A DNA stretch of 28,734 nt from JAZFYD01 sp036443405 (lineage in GTDB: Bacteria > Planctomycetota > PLA2), in assembly GCA_036443405.1 (NCBI GenBank), contig JAZFYD010000079.1:1-28734 (forward strand). The letters are read 5' to 3'. Position numbers and translations under genes: made by a program. The notes beneath the pieces were generated by a model that worked only from the letters and a program-made list of their open reading frames with translations, was not told the DNA's origin and made no database searches. Position 1 is the stretch's first letter. Every line of letters begins with the position of its first letter. Positions 1 to 6,810 of the stretch are shown here, piece by piece.

Positions 1-244
1 CGCCGTACTGTTCGCGGAACCAGCACTCGAACATCAGCTCGCGCAACTGCGGTAGCCGCGCGCGCACGTAGTCGCGTTCTTTGTGCTGGTCCAGAAGCGC
101 GGAGAGAGTCGTGCGTGACTTTTTCCACTTGCGCCGCTTCATCAGCGAGCGAACGGATTTGAGTCCTTTGTCGAACTCCTTTTCGCCGACTTCGGGCTCC
201 GCGGCCAACGCCACGGCGAACAGGAAGAGCACAAGGACTCGCAC
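1..244 (-). CDS. N-terminal part of a secreted protein, paralogue of the 1742-2386 gene (runs off the left edge)
   Basis: Reading the minus strand from a GTG at 244 gives a short hydrophobic leader (VRVLVLFLFAVALAAEPEVG) and then a helical stretch that closely parallels the protein encoded at 1742-2386. Both have an EFDKG/AFDKG motif, a basic K/R-rich stretch, a leucine-rich segment, then a DYVRARLP...LREL motif and a cysteine in a short 'EC' motif. An in-frame TAG lies just upstream at 259-257, so GTG at 244 is the first usable start. It lies 22 bp downstream of the metallopeptidase gene on the same strand, so it appears to be the first part of the next tandem copy of the same large protein. 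A TAGGAT hexamer sits 9 nt before the start. The function is unknown; the signal peptide predicts export. The gene is truncated only by the window edge. Confidence 0.8.
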   Translation of the reverse strand, partial: MRVLVLFLFAVALAAEPEVGEKEFDKGLKSVRSLMKRRKWKKSRTTLSALLDQHKERDYVRARLPQLRELMFECWFREQYG

Positions 245-253
245 GGGGGCACT

Positions 254-259
254 ATCCTA
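254..259 (-). promoter_or_regulatory. Candidate -10 hexamer TAGGAT, 9 nt before the GTG at 244
   Basis: The minus strand reads TAGGAT, then nine bases, then the GTG start. The paralogous gene starting at 2386 has the same hexamer at exactly the same distance. At that spacing transcription would begin at or near the start codon, giving a leaderless or near-leaderless mRNA. The hexamer overlaps an AGGA that could instead be a weak Shine-Dalgarno with 10-nt spacing. No clear -35 was seen. Confidence 0.35.
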
Positions 260-266
260 CCGTCGC

Positions 267-1745
267 TCAGCGCGCGGCCGATACCAGGATCTTCAGGAGG
301 ACTTGAAGCTCGGCCCGCTCGGACTCGGCGAGCACGGCGTCCAGCGCTTCCTCGTGATCGGGCGTGTCGCGAGGCTTCGGGAACACGTTCTCCTCGGACT
401 GGAGCATGATGTAGATCAGCGCCCATGACTGCGCGTAATGCAACGGTGCGTTTTTCATGAACGCGGCGTCGTCGAGGCGGAAGAACTTGTCGAGCGGCAC
501 GAACCCGTGCTCTTGGAGCGTGGCGCGGCAATCCTCGCGAAACCCGCCGAGCTTGACGCGGCCGTGTTTGACCGACGCGGACTCGTAGTACACAGCCAGC
601 CCCTCGTTGAACCAACGCGGCGCGTTGGGGAGCACGCGGTCGAGGAACTGGTGGAACCCCTCGTGTTTGACCGTGTCCATCATGTCGGAGCGGCGCGGCG
701 TGCTCCAGATGAGGAGCTGTTTGAGCAGCGGCGAGTAGAGGCCCGCGCTTCCCGCCGCGTTGCGCTGCACGAGGTCCTTGTAGTACGAGAGGTAACCATC
801 CTGACCGGCGAACAGGTACACCTTGAAGCGGCGATCGCCTCCGATGTCGGCCGGCCGAGCCAACCGCTTCACATACATCGAGTACATGCGTTCGAGATTC
901 CGGCCGGCCTGGACGCACACGGAGAGATCCACGTCGGACACGATGTGATAGTGCGTGGTCTTGTGCTCGAACCGGCGACGGAACGCGGGCCCGTGCTTCG
1001 ACTTCTGGAGCAGTCCGGCGACCTGTTGGATGTCCGGCGAATCGACGCCACGCGAGATCGCGGACTTGATCAATGTGTCGGCAGCCGTGAGCCGCCCCCA
1101 ACGCATCAACGCGAGCGCCCAGTTGACGTGAATCCCCGGGTCGGCCGGGTAACGCTTGAGCAGGTCCTCGTAGATCGCTGTCGCCTTTTGCGTGTTGCGC
1201 AGTTTGGCGTGCATCCGCGCTTCGCCCTCGATCGCCGGAAGGAAGTCGGCGGCGGTCGCGCGTACGATCTTGTATCGCGCGAGGGCCTTCCGGTACCGGC
1301 CCAGGCGCGCGTGCGCGCACGCCTTGAGATACTCTCGGACCGCGTCCGGAAGGACTTCTCGTACTTGCAGGGTCTCGAGGGCTTCCTCCGGCTGTCCGGC
1401 CTGGATCAGAATGAGCGTTGCCTCAGCGATGAGCTTGACGGTTGGGCCGAGCTCGACGGGCCAAGCCGACTTCGGCGCGACCGCGCCAGTCGCCTTGGTG
1501 TCCTTCATGCCTCCGTCGAGCAGCCAAGCGGGCAGGTGATCCGTCTCTTTGTAAGTGGCCCGGAACTTCGTACGCCGCTTCTGGTCCTCCTTGTCGAGCT
1601 GGCTTTGCATCCAAAGTCTGCACTTGCCCGAGACTTTGATGGTGGGCATTTTGAGGCCGCCGAACCCGAATCGACCCCAACGGTCCCTGCGTTTCCATGC
1701 CTTGAGCACCTTGCGTCCGTTGTACTTCAACTGGATCGAGGTCAT
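267..1745 (-). CDS. TPR and DUF1570-type zinc metallopeptidase; probably the C-terminal part of a frameshifted larger protein
   Basis: 492 residues. Residues 1-50 look like the end of a beta-sandwich. Residues 100-235 contain about three TPR-like helical pairs. The peptidase domain follows: HEGFH (361-365) is an HExxH zinc motif, and the Glu of NEGLA (380-384) is the likely third ligand. This is the gluzincin layout of the DUF1570 family common in planctomycetes. An extracytoplasmic protease role is inferred. The ORF has no signal peptide, although the family is normally exported. Its ATG overlaps the stop of the upstream gene (ATGA at 1745-1742). In this frame the sequence upstream of that ATG still reads as credible protein (ASYKIEVVVG running into MTSIQLKYNG) back to a G7 run at 1781-1775. 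The natural product may therefore be one protein of about 706 residues that begins at 2386. Catalysis is predicted only from motifs. Confidence 0.85.
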   Translation of the reverse strand: MTSIQLKYNGRKVLKAWKRRDRWGRFGFGGLKMPTIKVSGKCRLWMQSQLDKEDQKRRTKFRATYKETDHLPAWLLDGGMKDTKATGAVAPKSAWPVELGPTVKLIAEATLILIQAGQPEEALETLQVREVLPDAVREYLKACAHARLGRYRKALARYKIVRATAADFLPAIEGEARMHAKLRNTQKATAIYEDLLKRYPADPGIHVNWALALMRWGRLTAADTLIKSAISRGVDSPDIQQVAGLLQKSKHGPAFRRRFEHKTTHYHIVSDVDLSVCVQAGRNLERMYSMYVKRLARPADIGGDRRFKVYLFAGQDGYLSYYKDLVQRNAAGSAGLYSPLLKQLLIWSTPRRSDMMDTVKHEGFHQFLDRVLPNAPRWFNEGLAVYYESASVKHGRVKLGGFREDCRATLQEHGFVPLDKFFRLDDAAFMKNAPLHYAQSWALIYIMLQSEENVFPKPRDTPDHEEALDAVLAESERAELQVLLKILVSAAR

Positions 1746-2386
1746 GCCGACGACGACCTCGATTTTGTAGCTAGCCCCCCCGCGGCGGGGGACGCGGCCA
1801 GTTTCGCTTTCAGGCCACGCTTGCCCTTGACCAGTTCCACGATTTCCGCATTGAGCCCGGAATGGACTCGCGGTTCGACCATGAGTCCCATGCTGACGAG
1901 CACCGCGTCGTCTCCGTCCATGCAGACGATCATCGTGGCCGCGCTCCTTGCCGGATACCGGAAACCCTCGATCGTGATCGTGTGTGGCCCCTCGAACATC
2001 GCGGGGAAGATCCAGAACCCGCTGGACTTCACCCAGTCACGCATGTCCAAAGAATCAAAGTGAATGATGGCTCTGCCCGTCGTGTGGCTGTACGTCTTCA
2101 CCAGACCCTTGATGAAGCTGTTCGGGTTGGGTTCCCCGTATTCGAGCCGGAACGCGCACTCTCGGGTCAGTTCACGTAGCAGCGGAAGCCGTGCCCGCAC
2201 GTAGTCCTGTTCGCGGTGCTTTTCCAGAAGCCGCGAGAGCTTCTTGCGCGCGGTCTTCCAGCTCCGTGACTTGAATGAGCTTTGAATCGACCGGACGCCT
2301 TTGTCGAAGGCTTCCTCGTTGATGTCCGCTGCGGTTGCGGACGCAGCCAAGACTGCCAAGCCAACCGCGACAACCCAATTCCGCAT
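1742..2386 (-). CDS. Secreted protein, probably the N-terminal part of the DUF1570 metallopeptidase (split by frameshift)
   Basis: 214 residues with a clear signal peptide (MRNWVVAVGLAVLAASATAA), then a basic helical region with AFDKG and DYVRARLP motifs shared with the partial gene at 1-244. From about residue 90 onwards the sequence is rich in beta-strands (GRAIIHFDSL, GPHTITIEGFRYP, ATMIVCMDG), resembling the first half of a jelly-roll or concanavalin-like fold. The last residues (GLATKSRSSSA) are low-complexity and lie after a G7 tract. Shifting frame by -1 at that tract replaces them with a strand-like sequence that flows into the next gene. Either the pair is one gene broken by slippage, or it is a coupled two-gene unit with an ATGA overlap. 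A TAGGAT hexamer lies 9 nt before the ATG, with no good Shine-Dalgarno. Confidence 0.75.
   Translation of the reverse strand: MRNWVVAVGLAVLAASATAADINEEAFDKGVRSIQSSFKSRSWKTARKKLSRLLEKHREQDYVRARLPLLRELTRECAFRLEYGEPNPNSFIKGLVKTYSHTTGRAIIHFDSLDMRDWVKSSGFWIFPAMFEGPHTITIEGFRYPARSAATMIVCMDGDDAVLVSMGLMVEPRVHSGLNAEIVELVKGKRGLKAKLAASPAAGGLATKSRSSSA
1775..1781 (-). other. G7 homopolymer tract at the join of two overlapping frames
   Basis: The minus strand has seven consecutive G residues ending the GCG GGG GGG codons of the 1742-2386 gene. A -1 slip here, or one extra G, joins that frame to the one encoding GASYKIEVVVG and then the metallopeptidase. Homopolymer tracts of this kind are common sites of replication slippage, sequencing error and, less often, programmed frameshifting. 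Confidence 0.6.
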
Positions 2387-2395
2387 GATGGAACG

Positions 2396-2401
2396 ATCCT
2401 A
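2396..2401 (-). promoter_or_regulatory. Candidate -10 hexamer TAGGAT, 9 nt before the ATG at 2386
   Basis: TAGGAT on the minus strand is followed by a 9-nt spacer and then the ATG. Spacing and sequence match the hexamer in front of the paralogue starting at 244. The absence of a strong Shine-Dalgarno fits a leaderless mRNA. Confidence 0.4.
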
Positions 2402-2429
2402 ACGGATCCGGGTGCTTGCGGTTGTCCCA

Positions 2430-2540
2430 TACTTAGGCGATGGGCGAAGTTCGATCCGTGTCGGTGGAGTTTGGACATGAACGCGGCGTCGTCCAATCGG
2501 AAGAACTGCCGCAGCGGAACGAGCGCCTTCGTTGCGACGG
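2430..2540 (-). pseudogene. Relic of a third copy of the DUF1570 metallopeptidase (C-terminal scrap)
   Basis: The minus strand around 2528-2476 encodes ALVPLRQFFRLDDAAFM. The intact peptidase has GFVPLDKFFRLDDAAFM at residues 414-430. At DNA level 2476-2493 is identical over 18 bases to 456-473, and similarity continues to about 2528. Downstream of that point the intact protein has its HYAQSWA helix, but the relic reads an unrelated sequence with no conserved continuation. There is no start codon, no HExxH segment, and the scrap abuts the stop of the SGNH hydrolase gene at 2549. It therefore looks like what is left of an upstream tandem copy. The outer limits are approximate. Confidence 0.75.
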
Positions 2541-2548
2541 TCTCCGTT

Positions 2549-3715
2549 CTACCGGTGGGGGAATCCGAGGCGCGCCAACTCCGAGTCGATGCGTTCCACA
2601 ACGAGGCCGTGGCCCTTACGGTTGGGGTGGTGGTCAACGCGCGAAACATACGTCGTGTTCAAGTCCACGCCATCGAAGGCCGGCCTGATGTCGATGAGGT
2701 CGCAGGACTCCGCCTGCGCGATCGCTCCCATGTCTTCCCAAAGCGCTTTCGCGCGGGCTGTCCGGCGGCGCCGAAAGTGAGCGATGACGAACGGGACGTT
2801 TCGTTTTCGGCACTCGCGTGCGATCTCGGCCAGCGCTGCCATCGAGTCCTGCCAACCCGGCGAATCCCGTTTCGCCTGGTCCCTGTCCGCAGGCTTGCCC
2901 CTGACCACGTGGTTCACCAAGCGGTAGGTCCAGGAGAGGCCGAGTAGACGGGAGAACGCCTCAGCCGGCGTCAGGCCCGCGAGCCCGATGTTCCGTTTGG
3001 GATTGAGTCGGATCATCCCGTTGATGTCGTTTCCGATATAGACGAGCACGACGAGGTCGGCGTCGAGCGCATCGCCGTGTCTGCGGAAAAACCGCCATTG
3101 TTGGACCGTGTTGTAGCTGCCAACCCCGGTGTTGATTGTTCGAACAGGCGCCTTCCGTCTTGCCTCCAGAACCGGCCCCAGACGTGTGACAAACGTATCT
3201 TCCCGTAAAGCGCCAATCCCTAGCGTGACGCTGTCTCCGAGGAAGACGACCCGGTACTCGTTCTCGCCCTTCGGAGAAAGCCGGTCGTCCCGCAGGCCCA
3301 ACTCGTTGAATGAGTACTGCGCACCGCCATACTCGTTCTCGTGGTTTGGCCGGTGGCGATACGAGAGTTCGGCGTCATCGAGCTTGTCGAATTCGTAATC
3401 GCGGATGAGCTCGTAGTAGGAGACGCCGAGCGCATCCAGAATACGGATCCCGCCTTCGACGATGAGCAACGCGCAGGTGATCGATGCCGGAACCGCTACC
3501 AGCGGAACACGAAATCGATGTAGCCGTTGGTAGATGGGGCGCCATTGACATGCGGCGAGGACAGCGGTTCCGGTGAGTGCGGCGAGTAGGACGACGAAGT
3601 AATCCCCCGACCAGCGTTCGAACACCGTCGGATTGGCGCTGCGATGCGACGCAAGGTATAGCGTAATCAGTGCGGAGGCTGCCGCCGCGACCATCAGTAC
3701 AACGCGGAACCACAT
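2549..3715 (-). CDS. Membrane-anchored SGNH/GDSL hydrolase-like protein
   Basis: About 388-390 residues. Three hydrophobic segments open the protein (about residues 4-23, 41-58 and 72-90), followed by an extracytoplasmic SGNH domain. Numbered from the alternative GTG start at 3721, block I is FLGDSVTLGIG with the nucleophile Ser164. Block II is NTGVGSYNT, block III is YIGNDING with Asn231, and block V is VDHHPN with the Asp/His pair at about 363-365. The full catalytic set is present, so it is probably an active esterase, lipase or acyl-transferase-like enzyme acting on an envelope polymer; the substrate is unknown. The start could be ATG at 3715 or GTG at 3721; neither has a good Shine-Dalgarno. 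It is divergent from the carbamoyltransferase gene across about 150 bp. SGNH proteins with N-terminal membrane segments often occur in exopolysaccharide decoration clusters, which fits this neighbourhood. Confidence 0.88.
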   Translation of the reverse strand: MWFRVVLMVAAAASALITLYLASHRSANPTVFERWSGDYFVVLLAALTGTAVLAACQWRPIYQRLHRFRVPLVAVPASITCALLIVEGGIRILDALGVSYYELIRDYEFDKLDDAELSYRHRPNHENEYGGAQYSFNELGLRDDRLSPKGENEYRVVFLGDSVTLGIGALREDTFVTRLGPVLEARRKAPVRTINTGVGSYNTVQQWRFFRRHGDALDADLVVLVYIGNDINGMIRLNPKRNIGLAGLTPAEAFSRLLGLSWTYRLVNHVVRGKPADRDQAKRDSPGWQDSMAALAEIARECRKRNVPFVIAHFRRRRTARAKALWEDMGAIAQAESCDLIDIRPAFDGVDLNTTYVSRVDHHPNRKGHGLVVERIDSELARLGFPHR

Positions 3716-3868
3716 AGTCACAATCTTCAGGTTTCCATGCGCAGATGGAAAGTGCCGAAACCGGCGACTGTCTCATCCTCGGTCAATCGACATGGTCGCA
3801 CGCCATGGGTGCGTCAGGTGGTTGTGCTAGTCTCTCAATCCGCCGCCTCGCCCGGCGCGAATCCCTCC

Positions 3869-5704
3869 ATGTCGTCGTCACGCATCCTCGGAATCAGCGC
3901 CTTTTACCACGACAGCGCGTCTGCCATGCTCGTCGACGGGGAGATCGTCGCAGCGGCGCAGGAGGAGCGTTTCACGCGGAAGAAACACGACCCGTCCTAT
4001 CCCGCGAAGGCCGTTGCCTACTGCCTCGAGGAGGCCGGGCTGACCGCCGCGGATCTCGATCTCGTCGTGTTCTATGAAAAGCCGCTGAAGAAGTTCGACC
4101 GCCTGGTGGAGACGTACCTGAGCTATGCGCCCGTCGGCCTCTCGAGCTTCCGCTCGGCCGTCCCGGTTTGGCTTCGCGAGAAGATTCACGTGCGCTCCGT
4201 GATCGAAAAGAACCTCGACGGGTTCGAAGGCGAGATGCTGTTTCCCGAGCATCACGAATCCCACGCCGCCAGCGCGTTTTTTCCGAGCCCGTTCGAGCAG
4301 GCCGCGGTACTGACGGTGGACGGTGTGGGGGAGTGGGCCACGACGACGATTGGCCGCGGCGAAGGGAATCGTGTCTCCATCGAGAAGGAGGTCCGGTTCC
4401 CGCACAGCCTGGGCCTGCTTTACAGCGCGCTCACGTACTACACGGGCTTCCGCGTCAACTCGGGCGAGTACAAGGTCATGGGACTGGCGCCGTACGGCAA
4501 GCCGATCTACGCGGATCTGCTGCTCGACAAGGTGATTCGCCTCGGCGACGACGGTTCGTTTTGGATGGACCAGCGCTACTTCGACTACTGCGCCGGGCTG
4601 ACCATGACGAGCTCCGCGTTCGACAAGTTGTTCGGCGGGCCCCCGCGCCGGGCCGAGACCGAGGTGCGCCAAAAGGACATGGACCTCGCCGCCAGCGTGC
4701 AGGTTGTCGTCGAGGAGGCCATGCGCCGTCTCGTGCGGCACGCGTGCGAGTTGACCGGCATGCGCGACCTCTGCCTCGCAGGCGGCGTCGCGCTCAACTG
4801 CGTGGCCAACGGCAAGATCCTGCGCGAAGGGCTCGTCGATCGTCTCTTCGTGCAGCCGGCGGCGGGCGATGCCGGCGGCGCACTCGGCGCCGCGCTGATC
4901 GGTTGGCATCACTACCTCGACAAACCCCGCGAGGTCGCGCGAGACAAAGCGGACGGACAGCGCGGGTCGTTGCTCGGTTGCGCGTTCGACGACAAGACCG
5001 TCCGTGAGTTTGCGGACGGCCAGGGCGCGGTGTACGAATCGTTCGACGACGAGGAAGCCCTGTGCGCCAAGACCGCGGGACTGCTTGCCGAGGGCAAGGT
5101 CGTCGGTTGGTTCCAGGGGCGCATGGAGTTCGGGCCGCGCGCGCTGGGGGCGCGCAGCATCCTGGCCGACCCGCGCCGTGCGGACACGCAGCGCAAGCTG
5201 AACTTGAAGATCAAGTTCCGCGAATCGTTCCGGCCGTTTGCGCCGATCGTCCTCGCGGAACGCGCGAACGAGTACTTCGACCTCGATACGGAATCGCCTT
5301 ACATGCTGATCGTCGCGCCCGTCAAGGAGGAGCGGCGAACCAAACTGACTGCGGAGCAGGAGAAGAAGTTCGGTATCGAATTGCTGAACGTGCCGCGGAG
5401 CGACATTCCCGCGGTGACCCACGTGGACTATTCGGCGCGGGTGCAGACGGTTGACCGGGAGCGAAATCCGCGGCTCCACAAGCTGCTGTCGGCGTTCGAC
5501 CGGGACCAGGGATGCGCCGTGTTGGTCAATACCAGCTTCAACGTGCGCGGCGAGCCGATCGTCTGCACACCCGAAGACGCGTATCGCTGCTTCATGTTCA
5601 CGCACATGGATGTGCTCGTTGCCGGGAATCAGGTGTTTTTGAAAGAGGAGCAACCGGAGATGCCTGGTGCGAAGGAGCACTTGGCGAACTTCCCGTTGGA
5701 TTGA
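3869..5704 (+). CDS. Carbamoyltransferase, NodU/CmcH (SxtI-like) family
   Basis: 611 residues, normal for the family. Transfers the carbamoyl group of carbamoyl phosphate to a hydroxyl on a sugar or natural product through a carbamoyl-adenylate. The N-terminal ASKHA/TsaD-like half shows GISAFYHDSAS at the start, AQEERFTRKKHD, the metal-site motif HHESHAASAFF, TVDGVGEW, GEYKVMGLAPYG and LAGGVALNCVANG. The C-terminal YrdC-like half shows FQGRMEFGPRALGARSIL and LVNTSFNVRGEPIV. The ATG at 3869 is chosen because the family begins within a few residues of the GISAFYHDSA motif. The same frame opens 44 codons earlier but that extension is not family-like. Followed after 17 bp by SxtJ- and DUF5989-type genes, a triad seen in many genomes including the saxitoxin cluster (SxtI-J-K). 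The acceptor here is unknown and nothing else in the window suggests saxitoxin. Confidence 0.95.
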   Translation: MSSSRILGISAFYHDSASAMLVDGEIVAAAQEERFTRKKHDPSYPAKAVAYCLEEAGLTAADLDLVVFYEKPLKKFDRLVETYLSYAPVGLSSFRSAVPVWLREKIHVRSVIEKNLDGFEGEMLFPEHHESHAASAFFPSPFEQAAVLTVDGVGEWATTTIGRGEGNRVSIEKEVRFPHSLGLLYSALTYYTGFRVNSGEYKVMGLAPYGKPIYADLLLDKVIRLGDDGSFWMDQRYFDYCAGLTMTSSAFDKLFGGPPRRAETEVRQKDMDLAASVQVVVEEAMRRLVRHACELTGMRDLCLAGGVALNCVANGKILREGLVDRLFVQPAAGDAGGALGAALIGWHHYLDKPREVARDKADGQRGSLLGCAFDDKTVREFADGQGAVYESFDDEEALCAKTAGLLAEGKVVGWFQGRMEFGPRALGARSILADPRRADTQRKLNLKIKFRESFRPFAPIVLAERANEYFDLDTESPYMLIVAPVKEERRTKLTAEQEKKFGIELLNVPRSDIPAVTHVDYSARVQTVDRERNPRLHKLLSAFDRDQGCAVLVNTSFNVRGEPIVCTPEDAYRCFMFTHMDVLVAGNQVFLKEEQPEMPGAKEHLANFPLD

Positions 5705-5721
5705 CCGGAACAAAGACGCAC

Positions 5722-6171
5722 ATGAGCCTCGTCAAGATCGATTGGCAGCCCGGCGACGCCGGCTATCGAAAGTTCGGTATCACGATTTTCGTGGGATTCA
5801 CGATTATCGGCGCGCTGGTGTGGTTCCTGGGCGGGTCGTTCGCCGCCACCCGCGACACCGGCGAGATGGTCTGGGGGTCGCTGCCCTGGTTCGTCCTGAT
5901 CCCGGCGTCTGTCATGGTCGTGGCGTTGGCGAAACCGGCGTGGTCTCGCCCGTTCTACGTGGCGTGGATGACCGTCGGCCTCGTGATGGGCACGATCATC
6001 AGCACCGTTTTGCTCGCGGTGTTCTACTGGGTCGTGTTCGGCGCCGTGGGGCTGTTTTTCCGTCTGAAGGGCCGGGACGCCCTGCGGTTGCGAGCGGCGA
6101 AGGCCGATGAATCTCTTTGGACGGTTCGCGGTGAGCAGTCGCCGCGCGAGCAATACGAGAGGCAGTTCTGA
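5722..6171 (+). CDS. SxtJ-like membrane protein
   Basis: 149 residues with about three membrane segments (roughly residues 18-38, 52-72 and 79-111). The N-terminal GYRKFGITIFVGFTIIG and C-terminal FFRLKGRDALRLRAAKAD followed by a final ERQF are typical of SxtJ-like proteins as I know them. The ATG at 5722 follows the carbamoyltransferase stop by 17 bp, and the stop overlaps the next ATG by one base (TGATG), so these genes are almost certainly co-transcribed and translationally coupled. The biochemical function of the family is unknown. Its constant pairing with carbamoyltransferases suggests an accessory role at the membrane. The family call is from pattern memory and position, not from a search. 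Confidence 0.85.
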   Translation: MSLVKIDWQPGDAGYRKFGITIFVGFTIIGALVWFLGGSFAATRDTGEMVWGSLPWFVLIPASVMVVALAKPAWSRPFYVAWMTVGLVMGTIISTVLLAVFYWVVFGAVGLFFRLKGRDALRLRAAKADESLWTVRGEQSPREQYERQF

Positions 6172-6326
6172 TGAAAAAGGGCTCGTTGTCCTATGAGTTC
6201 CTCGCTTTCCTGAAGCACAACAAGAAGTGGTGGCTGCTGCCCATCATCATCGTGTTCGCGTTGTTCGCCCTCTTGATCGTGCTGGGAGGCACTTCCGCGG
6301 CGCCGTTCATCTACACGATCTTCTGA
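6171..6326 (+). CDS. DUF5989 family mini-protein (SxtK-like)
   Basis: 51 residues: MKKGSLSYEFLAFLKHNKKW, then one membrane helix, ending in APFIYTIF. The 'WWL-PIII' helix preceded by basic residues and the APFIYTLF-type C-terminus are characteristic of DUF5989/SxtK. A GAGAGG lies 8 nt before the ATG, and the start overlaps the SxtJ-like stop. It completes a carbamoyltransferase, SxtJ, SxtK triad in the same order as in cyanobacterial clusters. The role is unknown. Confidence 0.9.
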   Translation: MKKGSLSYEFLAFLKHNKKWWLLPIIIVFALFALLIVLGGTSAAPFIYTIF

Positions 6327-6414
6327 TCGCGCTGCGGGTTGCCCGCCGTCCGTGCATCGCCCGCCGTAACCCGATGTTTCGCTTCGCATCCAAGGCCGCG
6401 AAGGAGACATCAAG

Positions 6415-6756
6415 ATGAGCGACAGCAAAGCCCTCACATTCACCAATGAGAACTTCGAAGCCGAGGTGCTCCGGTCGGAACAACCCGTTCTGGTCGACTT
6501 TTGGGCCGAATGGTGCGGCCCCTGCAAGGTGGTCGGCCCCGTCGTGGACGAGCTGGCCGGTGAGTACGCAGGCCGCGCGAAAATCGGCAAGGTCGACATC
6601 GACTCGAACAAGGCGCTTGCCGAACGCTACGGCATCATGTCCATCCCGACGCTCGCGATCTTCGCGAACGGCGAGGTGCAGGCGACGATCGTCGGCGCGC
6701 AACCCAAGGGCCGCCTCGCCGAGCGCCTTGACCATTTCCTCGTAAACGCAGCGTGA
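6415..6756 (+). CDS. trxA: Thioredoxin
   Basis: 113 residues, the usual length for a cytoplasmic thioredoxin with no signal peptide. The active site is WAEWCGPCK at about residues 30-38, the cis-proline loop is MSIPTL, and the conserved buried Asp lies in VDFWAEW. Reduces protein disulfides using electrons from thioredoxin reductase, which is not in the window. A strong AAGGAG stands 8 nt before the ATG. It lies 88 bp after the DUF5989 gene and may share a transcript with it, but there is no obvious functional tie. A GC-rich hairpin follows at 6765-6789. Confidence 0.96.
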   Translation: MSDSKALTFTNENFEAEVLRSEQPVLVDFWAEWCGPCKVVGPVVDELAGEYAGRAKIGKVDIDSNKALAERYGIMSIPTLAIFANGEVQATIVGAQPKGRLAERLDHFLVNAA

Positions 6757-6764
6757 CGTTGTTA

Positions 6765-6789
6765 CCCGCCCGGCGAGCGGTCGGGCGGG
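6765..6789 (+). terminator. GC-rich hairpin after trxA
   Basis: CCCGCCCG (6765-6772) pairs perfectly with CGGGCGGG (6782-6789) across a 9-nt loop. It begins 9 bp after the trxA stop, the right place for a terminator, but no T-run follows, so termination is an inference. Confidence 0.45.
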
Positions 6790-6797
6790 GTCTGCGG

Positions 6798-6803
6798 TAG
6801 TCT
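6798..6803 (+). promoter_or_regulatory. Candidate -10 hexamer TAGTCT, 7 nt before the GTG at 6811
   Basis: TAGTCT fits the TANNNT pattern and lies 7 nt before the kinase start codon, directly after the trxA hairpin. There is no Shine-Dalgarno, so the kinase mRNA may be leaderless. Confidence 0.4.
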
Positions 6804-6810
6804 TGCGCGC

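Noticed and set aside
3737..3868. N-terminal extension of the carbamoyltransferase
   Set aside because: Family members start a few residues before the GISAFYHDSA motif; the 44 extra codons have no family character and cover the divergent promoter region.
3869..6326. Saxitoxin or related toxin cluster
   Set aside because: Only the carbamoyltransferase, SxtJ- and SxtK-type genes are present, a triad found in many non-toxic genomes; no PKS-like SxtA, amidinotransferase or tailoring oxygenase is nearby.
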